From contig NZ_JBHUMO010000012.1 of the NCBI RefSeq assembly GCF_042685105.1, positions 1 to 50,273 on the forward strand: a stretch of DNA of 50,273 nucleotides, written 5' to 3'. Positions 1 to 7,510 of the stretch are shown here, in pieces. Every line of letters starts with the position of its first letter. Position 1 is the first letter of the stretch. The stretch is from Enterococcus_G camelliae. Lineage in GTDB: Bacteria; Bacillota; Bacilli; Lactobacillales; Enterococcaceae. The position numbers and the translations under genes were made by a program. The notes below the pieces were generated by a model. It was not told where the DNA came from. It did no database searches and worked only from the letters and a program-made list of their open reading frames with translations.

Positions 1-114
1 CTGCCAGACAAGGGTTAAATCGTTGGTAACACTGGATTATTGAGTAATTCGCTGTCTATAAAGGTTTTTTGATTTTTTTATGCATTTGATATTGCAATTA
101 AGCGAAAAGAAAAA

Positions 115-205
115 ACTGGAGGTAATTCAATCCGTCAGAATCGAAACGCATCCAGTAACAATAAACAAAAGTGAGTTTTTGAACTCACTCTAAATAATTA
201 GGAGG
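115..205 (+). promoter_or_regulatory. Structured leader of the ECF S-component gene
   Basis: Two inverted repeats lie ahead of the gene. ACTGGA at 115-120 can pair with TCCAGT at 151-156, enclosing about 30 nt. A perfect 8-bp hairpin (AGTGAGTT / AACTCACT, 170-189) ends 10 nt before the AGGAGG ribosome site at 200-205. No T-run follows the hairpin, so any control would act on translation or RNA stability. I do not recognise a known riboswitch here. Bases 1-114 contain no gene that I can support. Confidence 0.35.
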
Positions 206-213
206 TATCCAGC

Positions 214-855
214 GTGAAAAACAATTCAACTGTTTTTCGGTTAGTACTTACAGCATTTTTCTTAGCTATACTATTGTTATTTGCTTTTGTCCCATTTTTA
301 GGCTTTATTCCTTTGGGTCCAATTAACGCAACCACGATGCATATCCCTGTTATCATTGCATCAATCATCCTTGGACCAAAGATTGGTGGGTTTTTAGGTG
401 GCTGTTTTGGGCTAATTAGTATGATTAGAGCAACAATTATCGTCACCCCCATGTCGTTTGCCTTTTCGCCATTCATTGCACCAATTGGAGCAGAACACGG
501 TAGTTTAGCAGCAGTTTTCATTGCCATCGTTCCTCGTATTCTGATTGGTATCGTTCCATACTTTGTTTTTCGCGGACTCACAACTTTGCTAAAGGGAAAC
601 TATCAACCCTTCTCTTTGTTTTTGGCTGGTGTAGCCGGTGGACTAACAAATACCTTTTTGGTGATGTACGCCATTTATTTTTTCTTTCAAAAAGAATATG
701 CTTCTTTAATAGGAAAAGCTGGTAACGCAGTTTACCTTGCAATCAACAGTGTTATTCTCACACAAGGTATCCCTGAAGCGATTGTTGCTGGCATTGCCAC
801 TGCAACCGTGGCCTCGGTCCTCATGAAATTAACCAAGCGAACTACGTTAAACTAA
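214..855 (+). CDS. ECF transporter S component (vitamin-type substrate-binding membrane protein)
   Basis: A 213-residue, almost wholly hydrophobic protein with about six membrane segments (roughly 9-31, 43-70, 80-98, 108-130, 138-160 and 170-205). The pattern, with HIPVIIASIILGPKIGG near residue 43 and a conserved loop FSPFIAPIG, fits the S (substrate-capture) subunits of energy-coupling-factor importers. These pair with the shared EcfT/EcfA module encoded elsewhere. The start is GTG at 214, placed 8 nt after a strong AGGAGG. The substrate cannot be read from the sequence; relatives have been proposed to carry pantothenate or other vitamins. It is a single gene, convergent with murB. Confidence 0.75.
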   Translation: MKNNSTVFRLVLTAFFLAILLLFAFVPFLGFIPLGPINATTMHIPVIIASIILGPKIGGFLGGCFGLISMIRATIIVTPMSFAFSPFIAPIGAEHGSLAAVFIAIVPRILIGIVPYFVFRGLTTLLKGNYQPFSLFLAGVAGGLTNTFLVMYAIYFFFQKEYASLIGKAGNAVYLAINSVILTQGIPEAIVAGIATATVASVLMKLTKRTTLN

Positions 856-863
856 CCATGCAA

Positions 864-901
864 AAAGGGCAGGTAATCGAATAACTGATTACCTGCCCTT
901 T
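864..901. terminator. Bidirectional terminator between the ECF gene and murB
   Basis: A perfect 14-bp stem (AAGGGCAGGTAATC at 865-878 with GATTACCTGCCCTT at 887-900) lies between two convergent genes. An A-run sits on the left and a short T-run on the right. Confidence 0.85.
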
Positions 902-916
902 ACTATAGAATGAAAA

Positions 917-1822
917 CTATGGACGTTCTTCTCCGATAATTCGGACTTCCGTTTCCAATTGAACCGCAAATTGATCAAAAATCACCTCTTGAATATGAGC
1001 AATCAGCTCAATATAATCAGTTGCGGTCGCATGATCAATATTGACTATGAATCCCGCATGTTTCTCGGAAATTTGTGCACCGCCCCATTTTAACCCTTGT
1101 AAACCAGCATCTTGAATCAACTTGCCAGTAAAGTGGCCGACTGGTCGCTTAAACACACTTCCACAAGAAGGGTATTCCAAGGGTTGCTTGGATTCCCTTA
1201 AAAAAGTCAACTCCTTCATCCGTTCATTGATTGCCTTCTTTTCACCCGGCTGTAATTGAAAGGTAGCCGACAAGACAACGCCCTTAGTATCTTGGACAGT
1301 ACTATGACGATAAGAAAAAGCCATCGCTTCCCTGTTCAACGTAATCACTGTGCCATCCTCTTGTAAAAATTCACAAGTAGAAAAGATATCTTTTATTTCT
1401 CCACCATAAGCACCCGCATTCATATATACGGCGCCACCAATACTTCCAGGAATACCACAGGCAAACTCCATCCCTGTTAGTGATGCATTTAGCGCCTGGT
1501 AAGTTGTGTCAATCAGACGTGCCCCTGCTTGGACAGTTAGGAAGTCTCCTTCTATCTCGCAAGCTGTTAAATCCGTCAACATCAGCACAACTCCCCGAAT
1601 CCCACCATCTCGAACAATGAGGTTGCTGGCATTTCCAAGCACCATCCAAGGAATTTGTTGCTGCTCACAATAGAGTACAATTGCTTGCACCTCATTGGTT
1701 TCACTGGGAAAAATGAGTGCATCAGCCGGACCACCCGTTTTTGTATACGTATAATTTTTTAAAGGTTCATTTAATAATATTTTCATCTGTGGAAAATCTT
1801 TTTTTAGTTCTGAGATTAACAT
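917..1822 (-). CDS. murB: UDP-N-acetylenolpyruvoylglucosamine reductase
   Basis: MurB reduces UDP-GlcNAc-enolpyruvate to UDP-MurNAc with NADPH and FAD, the second committed step of peptidoglycan synthesis in the cytoplasm. The 301-residue protein shows the FAD-binding segments YTKTGGPADALIFP (about 26-39) and GIPGSIGGAVYMNAGAYGG (about 123-141). The catalytic-serine segment YPSCGSVFKRP is near residue 220, and ISEKHAGFIVN near 252. The ATG at 1822 was chosen because AGAAGGAGA lies 9 nt upstream; an in-frame ATG 33 nt further upstream lacks such a site. The gene is monocistronic, diverges from exoA and converges on the ECF gene at a strong terminator. Confidence 0.96.
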   Translation of the reverse strand: MLISELKKDFPQMKILLNEPLKNYTYTKTGGPADALIFPSETNEVQAIVLYCEQQQIPWMVLGNASNLIVRDGGIRGVVLMLTDLTACEIEGDFLTVQAGARLIDTTYQALNASLTGMEFACGIPGSIGGAVYMNAGAYGGEIKDIFSTCEFLQEDGTVITLNREAMAFSYRHSTVQDTKGVVLSATFQLQPGEKKAINERMKELTFLRESKQPLEYPSCGSVFKRPVGHFTGKLIQDAGLQGLKWGGAQISEKHAGFIVNIDHATATDYIELIAHIQEVIFDQFAVQLETEVRIIGEERP

Positions 1823-1923
1823 TCGTAGATGTCTCCTTCTGTTTTTCAATCTCATTTATTTTAGCACGAAACAGTAGGACTGACCACTATCCTCAAAAAA
1901 CAGGTTTGCACCGACAACTTTAC

Positions 1924-1952
1924 TTGGTTTTTTGCTTCTCTTTCAGTAAAAT
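1924..1952 (+). promoter_or_regulatory. Predicted sigma-A promoter for exoA
   Basis: TTGGTT (1924-1929), a 17-nt spacer and TAAAAT (1947-1952), about 32 nt ahead of the TTG start codon. The fit to consensus is fair. Confidence 0.4.
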
Positions 1953-1983
1953 GAGGATAAGGAACAAAGAAGGAGGCGTTATT

Positions 1984-2742
1984 TTGAAATTTATCTCTTG
2001 GAACGTGAATGGCTTGAGGGCCGTTATGAAAAAAAATTTTATGGATATCTTTCAGCAATTAGATGCTGATTTTTTCTGTTTACAAGAAACAAAATTACAA
2101 GCTGAACAAATTCAAATGGAATTACCTGGCTATACGCAATATTGGAACTATGCAGAAAAGAAAGGTTATTCTGGTACAGCCATTTTTGCGAAAGAACCCG
2201 CAGAAAAAGTCTTCTATGGCATTGGTCAAGATGTCCATGATCAAGAAGGACGCGTAATTACACTTCAATATCCTCAATTTTATTTGGTCACTTGTTATAC
2301 ACCAAATTCACAAAACGAACTGAAACGTTTGGATTATCGCATGGAGTGGGAAGATGCTTTTGTCTCCTATCTTGATGAATTGAAGAAAGATCGTCCGGTC
2401 ATTCTTTGTGGAGATTTGAATGTCGCTCATCAAGAAATTGACTTAAAAAATTGGAAAACAAACCAAAACAATGCTGGCTTCACAATGGAAGAACGAGAAA
2501 AGTTCACCGCCTTGTTAGATCATGGATATGTCGATACATTCCGGCACTTTTATCCAGATTTAACAGGAGCATATTCATGGTGGAGTTATCGTTTTAACGC
2601 ACGAAAGAATAATGCCGGTTGGCGAATTGATTATTTTGTCGTTTCTAGTGACCTAGTTGATCATTTAACCTCTGCCTCGATCCATGCAGAAATCTTAGGC
2701 AGTGATCATTGTCCAATTGAATTACAATTATCATTTGAATAG
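1984..2742 (+). CDS. exoA: Exodeoxyribonuclease III family AP endonuclease
   Basis: A class II AP endonuclease / 3'-5' exonuclease that cleaves at abasic sites in base-excision repair. The 252-residue protein has the whole endonuclease/exonuclease/phosphatase signature: ISWNVNGLRAV at the N-terminus, the metal ligand in QETKLQ, the LDYRMEWE segment, GDLNVAHQEIDL, WRIDYFVVS, and the terminal GSDHCPIEL with the catalytic His. The start is TTG at 1984, 7 nt after AAGGAGG. A longer in-frame reading back to 1717 runs antisense through murB and was rejected. The stop is 8 nt before the next gene, so the two are probably co-transcribed DNA-processing genes. Confidence 0.94.
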   Translation: MKFISWNVNGLRAVMKKNFMDIFQQLDADFFCLQETKLQAEQIQMELPGYTQYWNYAEKKGYSGTAIFAKEPAEKVFYGIGQDVHDQEGRVITLQYPQFYLVTCYTPNSQNELKRLDYRMEWEDAFVSYLDELKKDRPVILCGDLNVAHQEIDLKNWKTNQNNAGFTMEEREKFTALLDHGYVDTFRHFYPDLTGAYSWWSYRFNARKNNAGWRIDYFVVSSDLVDHLTSASIHAEILGSDHCPIELQLSFE

Positions 2743-2750
2743 GGGATAAC

Positions 2751-3284
2751 ATGAATTTTTTAGCAATGGATTTTGAAACAGCAAACCATCAACGCCATAG
2801 TGCCTGTTCCTTGGCTTTGGTTATGGTGCGTGATAGTACAATTGTTGGTGAATACTATTCGTTGATACAACCAGAAACACCTTTTTTTTGGCGCAATATT
2901 CAAATACATGGAATTCAACCAACAGATGTCCAATCAGCTCCCAAATTTCCAGAAATTTGGGAAGTCATCTCACAATACTTTAATCCGCATAGCTTAATTA
3001 TTGCACACAATGCACCTTTCGATAATAGTGTGCTAGCTGGTTGTCTGGATTACTATCATCTTGAAAAACCGCATTATTTAACGCTAGACACTGTACAAAC
3101 CAGTCGAAAATTCTACCAACAACTACCCAATCATCGACTGAATACGGTTTGTGGATACTTAGATATTCCACTTTTAAATCATCATGATGCCCTGGAAGAC
3201 AGTCGAGCTTGTGCAGAGATTTTGTTAACACAAGAAAAGCACTTCGGCAGTCAGTCGTTAAAAAAATTCGTGCGGAACGTCTAA
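2751..3284 (+). CDS. DEDDh-type 3'-5' exonuclease (DNA polymerase III epsilon-like)
   Basis: A 177-residue stand-alone proofreading-type exonuclease. All DEDDh residues are visible: Asp and Glu in MDFETAN (residues 6-12), Asp in AHNAPFDNSVL (about 84-94), and His plus Asp in HHDALEDSRACAE (about 144-156). It is shorter than PolC and lacks a polymerase or BRCT domain, so it is likely a repair or RNA/DNA trimming enzyme rather than the replicative subunit. It follows exoA by 8 nt with GGGG as a modest ribosome site, suggesting co-transcription. The operon ends at the terminator at 3293-3344. Its exact substrate is unknown. Confidence 0.85.
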   Translation: MNFLAMDFETANHQRHSACSLALVMVRDSTIVGEYYSLIQPETPFFWRNIQIHGIQPTDVQSAPKFPEIWEVISQYFNPHSLIIAHNAPFDNSVLAGCLDYYHLEKPHYLTLDTVQTSRKFYQQLPNHRLNTVCGYLDIPLLNHHDALEDSRACAEILLTQEKHFGSQSLKKFVRNV

Positions 3285-3292
3285 ACTGAATG

Positions 3293-3344
3293 CTAAAAAA
3301 GCATCTGACTTGTCAGTGAAACAAGTCAGACGCTTTTTTTTTTT
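3293..3344. terminator. Bidirectional terminator between the exonuclease and tsaE
   Basis: A stem of about 18 bp (AAAAAAGC-A-TCTGACTTGT with ACAAGTCAGA-C-GCTTTTTT) is followed by a run of about 12 T on the + strand. The A-run on the left serves the opposite strand. Confidence 0.9.
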
Positions 3345-3358
3345 CAAAATTATGGTTA

Positions 3359-3841
3359 TCATCTGTCACTCACTTTGTAAGCTTGCCAGATTTCGGCGAC
3401 TTTGTTGGCCAATATCGTTGCTTTGGTCCCATGGGCTTTCAGCACAAATCGTCTCTTTGACAGATCAGTGTTCTCTGTTTGAATGACAATTTCTAAGTAA
3501 TCTTCCGGCAGCCACTCACCCAATTGATTGCCCCATTCAACAACTGTCAGACCCTCTCCTTCAAAATAATCGTCCAGCCCCAAATCATCATAGCCACTTG
3601 TTAGTCGATAAACATCCATATGGTAAAATGGAAGACGTCCTTGCGTATACTCTCGAATAATCGTGTAGGTAGGGCTTTTTATCATTTGTGAAATACCTAA
3701 TCCTTTTGCAATTCCTTTGCTAAAGGTTGTCTTTCCAGCGCCCAAGTCCCCTGTTAGTATAATCACATCTCCTGCGGTGACTATTTTGCCCAATTCCATG
3801 GCCAAAAAATTGGTTGTTTGTTCATCATTTGCTTCGTACAT
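3359..3841 (-). CDS. tsaE: tRNA t6A37 biosynthesis ATPase TsaE
   Basis: The 160-residue P-loop ATPase of the TsaBDE complex, which makes N6-threonylcarbamoyl-adenosine on ANN-decoding tRNAs. It has Walker A GDLGAGKTT at 31-39, the family segments SPTYTI (about 56-61) and HMDVYRL (about 74-80), and VVEWGNQL (about 100-107). GGAGGAG lies just ahead of the ATG. The order ung - pta - tsaE on one strand is a gene neighbourhood I recall from enterococci and streptococci. A spacer of nearly 600 bp separates it from pta, and pta has its own terminator, so tsaE is probably transcribed separately. Confidence 0.94.
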   Translation of the reverse strand: MYEANDEQTTNFLAMELGKIVTAGDVIILTGDLGAGKTTFSKGIAKGLGISQMIKSPTYTIIREYTQGRLPFYHMDVYRLTSGYDDLGLDDYFEGEGLTVVEWGNQLGEWLPEDYLEIVIQTENTDLSKRRFVLKAHGTKATILANKVAEIWQAYKVSDR

Positions 3842-4203
3842 GCTTCTCCTCCACTTTTTTTCTCATAAGAAGTACCTTTTTTGTGTGAACTATGCCCCAC
3901 TTTGCCAAATTTTACAGACACAAGCGAGCATTTTTGTACGCATGGATACCTTTGTCAATTTTGTTTTAGCTTGTAGTTTGAACAGAATATGAACACAGTC
4001 TTTATAATAATTCCACTCAATGAATGTACTATGTTAGCATTCTATTTTTTTCATAAATTATTTTAGCATAGTCAGATCTTTCACCGTCCATGCCTTGCCT
4101 AAGAGATGTCGTTACTTAAACAAGATGAGAATAAAGACAGACTATTGAATAATTATTCGTATCTAGTTCCACGATTCCATCAACTCATTTCGGATATAGA
4201 CTG

Positions 4204-4212
4204 ATTATAACA
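4204..4212 (-). promoter_or_regulatory. Extended -10 promoter ahead of tsaE or an unknown transcript
   Basis: On the minus strand TGTTATAAT is a perfect extended -10 element. No good -35 hexamer lies 16-18 nt upstream. Transcription would start near 4197, giving a leader of about 355 nt if it reads into tsaE. Confidence 0.35.
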
Positions 4213-4333
4213 TAGAGCAAAAAAAGGGAGTATGCTTTCATTGTTGGTTGTCAAGAGATTGCGGATATCCTGTACCAAACGACATTCAGCACCTACCTCT
4301 AGTGAAGGAGCGACCTTTATCCGAATTACTGAA

Positions 4334-4375
4334 CAAAAAAAGACGGAAAACCAAAAATGATTTTCCGTCTTTTGC
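4334..4375 (-). terminator. Terminator of pta
   Basis: A perfect 13-bp stem (AAAAGACGGAAAA at 4338-4350 with TTTTCCGTCTTTT at 4361-4373) is followed on the minus strand by seven T residues. It lies about 60 nt beyond the pta stop. Confidence 0.85.
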
Positions 4376-4434
4376 ACTCAAAACCTACACTTTAAACATT
4401 CTTTTTCATAACAACCAGTAGACATTTTTGTTAA

Positions 4435-5418
4435 TTATTTGTTTGATAAAGATTGTGCTGCAGTAATGATCGTTAATTTGTAGACATCTTCTTCATTACA
4501 ACCACGAGATAAATCAGAAATTGGTTTATTTAAGCCTTGTAAGATTGGGCCAATTGCTTCAAAATTTCCGAAACGTTGCGCAATTTTGTAACCAATATTT
4601 CCTGATTGTAAATCTGGGAATATAAAGACATTGGCTTTTCCGGCAACATCTGATTCTGGTGCTTTTAATTGAGCAACTGATTGGATATAGGCTGCATCAA
4701 ATTGCAATTCACCATCAATATCTAATTCAGGTGCTAATTGTTGAGCAAGTTTTGTTGCTTCAATAGTTGCGTCAACTTGAGGTGCCTTCGCAGAACCTTT
4801 CGAAGAAAAACTTAACATCGCAACTTTTGAATCAATATCAAACATTTCAGCCGTATGCGCAGAAGCTACAGCAATTTCCGCTAATTCTTGTGGTGTTGGC
4901 GCAACGTTAATTGCACAATCAGCGAATAAATATTTTTCTTGCTCATTTCCGCGAATCATTAGAAATGCACCACTTGTTCGGCTAATGCCTGGTTTTGTTT
5001 TAATAATTTGTAATGCTGGTCGTACGGTATCCCCAGTTGAATGAATTGCACCCGAAACCAATCCATCCGTAATGCCTAAATAGGTTAACATAGTACCGAA
5101 ATAATTTTCGTCTTTTAGCATTTTTTCGGCTTGTTCCTTCGTTACTTTACCTTTACGACGTTCAACAAAGGCCGCGACAATTTCATCCCAACGTTCACAA
5201 TTATTTGGATCATAAATTGTCAGATTTTCAATTGAGATTCCGCGCGTTTTTGCAGCCTTCTCAATTTCATCACGGTTCCCTATCAACACTGGCTCAACTA
5301 GTTCTTCCCCTTTTAATCTTGCAACCGCACTCAAAATTCTTGTGTCTGTTGCTTCAGGAAAAGCAATCTTAATTCCACGACGAACAATTTTAAACTTTAA
5401 ACTATCAAACAATTCCAT
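4435..5418 (-). CDS. pta: Phosphate acetyltransferase
   Basis: Pta converts acetyl-CoA and phosphate to acetyl phosphate and CoA. With acetate kinase it gives ATP from mixed-acid fermentation. The 327-residue protein is the short single-domain form. It shows IAFPEATDTRILSA near the N-terminus, DGLVSGAIHSTGDTVRPALQ (about 127-146), FADCAINVAPTPQELAEIA, MLSFSSKGSAKAPQVD, and the C-terminal GPILQGLNKPISDLSRGC active-site block. The ATG at 5418 is preceded by GGAGGG at 8 nt; a further in-frame ATG five codons upstream overlaps that ribosome site and was rejected. It has its own terminator downstream. Confidence 0.96.
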   Translation of the reverse strand: MELFDSLKFKIVRRGIKIAFPEATDTRILSAVARLKGEELVEPVLIGNRDEIEKAAKTRGISIENLTIYDPNNCERWDEIVAAFVERRKGKVTKEQAEKMLKDENYFGTMLTYLGITDGLVSGAIHSTGDTVRPALQIIKTKPGISRTSGAFLMIRGNEQEKYLFADCAINVAPTPQELAEIAVASAHTAEMFDIDSKVAMLSFSSKGSAKAPQVDATIEATKLAQQLAPELDIDGELQFDAAYIQSVAQLKAPESDVAGKANVFIFPDLQSGNIGYKIAQRFGNFEAIGPILQGLNKPISDLSRGCNEEDVYKLTIITAAQSLSNK

Positions 5419-5471
5419 TACAGAACCCTCCATTTTATCAATTCATACATGTTCATCATACACTATCGCCT

Positions 5472-5518
5472 TGAAAAAAAACAGTTTTTTTATACTGTAT
5501 TATAAAAAAACTATTTTT
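5472..5518. repeat. AT-rich palindrome between ung and pta
   Basis: AGTTTTTTTATA (5483-5494) and TATAAAAAAACT (5501-5512) form a perfect 12-bp inverted repeat around a 6-nt loop. A- and T-runs extend it on both sides past a mismatch. It may terminate ung transcription. It could instead act as an operator, since its right arm contains a TATAAT on the minus strand upstream of pta. Confidence 0.5.
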
Positions 5519-5576
5519 TGTTCGAAAATTCACAAAAATATAGCATTGAATTAATCATACACAGGAAATTGCTGTA

Positions 5577-6251
5577 TCAATTATGAATTTGCCAATCAAT
5601 TGGATCTTTACCCAAAGCCATTAATGCTTGATTGGCTTTTGAAAATGGCCGAGATCCAAAAAAGCCTCGATAAGCAGATAATGGACTAGGATGGACAGAT
5701 TCAATGATAATATGGCGTGAGGCATCAATTCGTTCTTTGCTTTTTTGTGCCTGACTTCCCCAAAGGATAAAAATAACCGGCTCTTCTCGTTGATTCAACT
5801 TTTCAATAATTGCATTTGTTAATTTTTCCCACCCTTGCCCTTTGTGGGAATTCGCTTGACCAGCTTGGACAGTCAATACTGTATTGAGCAACAAAACGCC
5901 TTGATCAGCCCACTCTGATAGATCACCATTTTTCGGAATGGCACAACCAAGATCATCATGCAATTCTTGAAAAATATTTTTTAGCGATGGAGGAAGCGGA
6001 ATTCCTTTTTTTACTGAGAAAGACAAACCATGTGCCTGACCCATTCCATGATATGGATCTTGACCAAGAATCACGACTTTCACTTTCTCATAAGGAGTCC
6101 GTTGCAAGGCCTCATAAATGTGAAACATAGAAGGATAAATGGTCTCCTTTTGATATTCTTGTTTTAAAAATTGATGCAATTGTTGGTAGTAAGGCTTTTG
6201 AAATTCCTCAGCTAATATTTTTTGCCAACTATTTTGGATAAAGTCACTCAT
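5577..6251 (-). CDS. ung: Uracil-DNA glycosylase (family 1)
   Basis: Ung removes uracil from DNA as the first step of base-excision repair. The 224-residue protein has the catalytic water-activating motif GQDPYHGMGQAHG (Asp65) and the leucine-loop motif VHPSPLSAYRGFFGSRPFS near the C-terminus. LLNTVLTVQAGQANSHKGQG lies in the middle. The start at 6251 (MSDFIQNSW) matches the usual N-terminus of the family and has GAGGGA 8 nt upstream; an in-frame ATG 48 nt upstream would add a charged tail with no family support. It lies upstream of pta on the same strand. Confidence 0.96.
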   Translation of the reverse strand: MSDFIQNSWQKILAEEFQKPYYQQLHQFLKQEYQKETIYPSMFHIYEALQRTPYEKVKVVILGQDPYHGMGQAHGLSFSVKKGIPLPPSLKNIFQELHDDLGCAIPKNGDLSEWADQGVLLLNTVLTVQAGQANSHKGQGWEKLTNAIIEKLNQREEPVIFILWGSQAQKSKERIDASRHIIIESVHPSPLSAYRGFFGSRPFSKANQALMALGKDPIDWQIHN

Positions 6252-6362
6252 GTGTTGTCCCTCATTTCTCCGAATCATTTTTTCTTTCAACTGATTCAAT
6301 TGATGATTTGTGGTAAACTATGGCTATGAATAGTCACTATGCAAAAAGGAAGTGTGCTTGAA

Positions 6363-6878
6363 ATGCCAGAGTATTTTATTCAAGAACGTCACCTAAGTTC
6401 CGTTACGCGAACACTCGTAAAAGATGAAAATGGCGTCTCTCTTTTTTTGCTCGTCGGTAAGTGGGGTGGCAAAGGTGACGTTCTTGCCTTGTACAAAATG
6501 AACGGTGACCTAGTTGCTCGAATCAAGCAATCCAGTGTCATATTTGGTCACAAGTTTGACCTTTACAACGGTTTTGAAAAAGTCGGTTCATTAAAAAAAA
6601 TTTTTAATTGGCCTGGCGATTTTTATTATATCCAACAACTACGCTGGATGGTTTTTGGTGATATTTACAACCATCGCTACTCCATTCACCACTTTAACAA
6701 GGTCATTATGGAAATGGACAAAGCAACGCTGGTTACGGGAGATTATTATGTGCTATCGATTCCGGATTCTACCAATGCACCGATTTGTATTTGTATTTCA
6801 GCGATTATGGATTATTGGCTTTACAACCGTAAAAATCAGACAGACATTGACTTGGACGTGACACCCGATTTTTCTTAA
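6363..6878 (+). CDS. LURP-one-related (YxjI-like) protein
   Basis: A 171-residue soluble protein rich in beta-strand residues. The run FIQERHLSSVTRTLVKDENG, then FLLVGKWGGKGDVLALYKMNG, then IKQSSVIFGHKFDLY fits the LURP-one/Tubby-like beta-barrel family (YxjI in Bacillus). The family has no settled function, and a membrane-lipid or nucleotide-binding role is only guessed. I chose ATG 6363, about 10 nt after AAGGAAG; an in-frame ATG at 6339 lacks a ribosome site. It stands alone, diverges from ung, and its stop is only 4 nt from the stop of the convergent GNAT gene with no terminator between them. Confidence 0.65.
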   Translation: MPEYFIQERHLSSVTRTLVKDENGVSLFLLVGKWGGKGDVLALYKMNGDLVARIKQSSVIFGHKFDLYNGFEKVGSLKKIFNWPGDFYYIQQLRWMVFGDIYNHRYSIHHFNKVIMEMDKATLVTGDYYVLSIPDSTNAPICICISAIMDYWLYNRKNQTDIDLDVTPDFS

Positions 6879-6882
6879 TCAT

Positions 6883-7449
6883 TTAGATGGTTTTTTGCAT
6901 GTGGTAATAACGATGATTACTTAGTACTTGTTCACCTACCGCTTCGTACCCAACTCGTTCGTAAAGCTTTTGCGCCTTATGATTTGTAAAATCACAGCAA
7001 AGTCCAATTTTCGACTTACCTGCTTGTCGCGCTAAATCAACAACCGACTCTAAAAGTGATGAACCAATCCCTTTTCCACGAAAAGCTTCATTTACACAAA
7101 CCGAGTCAAGATACCATTCATTTGGAAAGACTTCCGAATCTTTAAACAAACGCGTATCACCTGTCAGTTGATGTGCTTTGGCAACCTCGTCCCACGCGAG
7201 ATCAATGGTAGGTTCCTCCTCATCAGGATACCCGAAAGCAACCCCAGCTAATTTTCCATCGATTTCATTGACAATTCCTCGTGATTCATTATAGCGATAC
7301 ATAGGGTCTGCCATCGCTTCTGCAACCATTTGGACAAGCTTTTCTTCGGAAATACGTTGGAGTAATGGCAACTCCATGTCCTTAAAAATGACCAATAATA
7401 ATTCAGCAACTGCTTCCCGATCTTCTGGTGCTGCTTTGCGTATAACCAT
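6883..7449 (-). CDS. GNAT-family N-acetyltransferase
   Basis: A 188-residue acetyl-CoA-dependent acetyltransferase. The acetyl-CoA pyrophosphate-binding motif A is clear in LDSVCVNEAFRGKGIGSSLL (about 116-135). It is followed by NHKAQKLYERVGYEAVGE, the usual motif B at the C-terminus. The N-terminal MVIRKAAPEDREAVAELL is a typical GNAT start. ATG 7449 follows AGAGGTC at 7 nt. The acceptor cannot be inferred. It is convergent with the LURP-one-like gene and diverges from nrdI with about 60 bp between starts, so promoters must lie in or near that short gap. Confidence 0.88.
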   Translation of the reverse strand: MVIRKAAPEDREAVAELLLVIFKDMELPLLQRISEEKLVQMVAEAMADPMYRYNESRGIVNEIDGKLAGVAFGYPDEEEPTIDLAWDEVAKAHQLTGDTRLFKDSEVFPNEWYLDSVCVNEAFRGKGIGSSLLESVVDLARQAGKSKIGLCCDFTNHKAQKLYERVGYEAVGEQVLSNHRYYHMQKTI

Positions 7450-7510
7450 AATTATGACCTCTTTTGTTTTAATTTTTTTGTTCAACTCACTAATAAAAGG
7501 AGCGATTCAC

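Larger units (their letters stand above)
3842..4434. other. 593-bp spacer between tsaE and pta
   Basis: I find no convincing gene here. It holds the pta terminator (4334-4375) and an extended -10 promoter on the minus strand (4204-4212). A 65-codon minus-strand reading at 4180-4377 starts inside the terminator hairpin and has no ribosome site. The remaining sequence is AT-rich and may be a long 5' region of tsaE or a small RNA locus. Confidence 0.5.

Noticed and set aside
1717..1983. N-terminal extension of exoA by 89 codons
   Set aside because: It runs antisense through the start of murB, encodes no family sequence, and a TTG with AAGGAGG at 1984 gives the normal exonuclease III N-terminus.
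4180..4377. 65-codon minus-strand frame in the tsaE-pta spacer
   Set aside because: Its start lies inside the pta terminator hairpin, there is no ribosome site, and no family is recognised. It could be a decayed gene, but I cannot support that.
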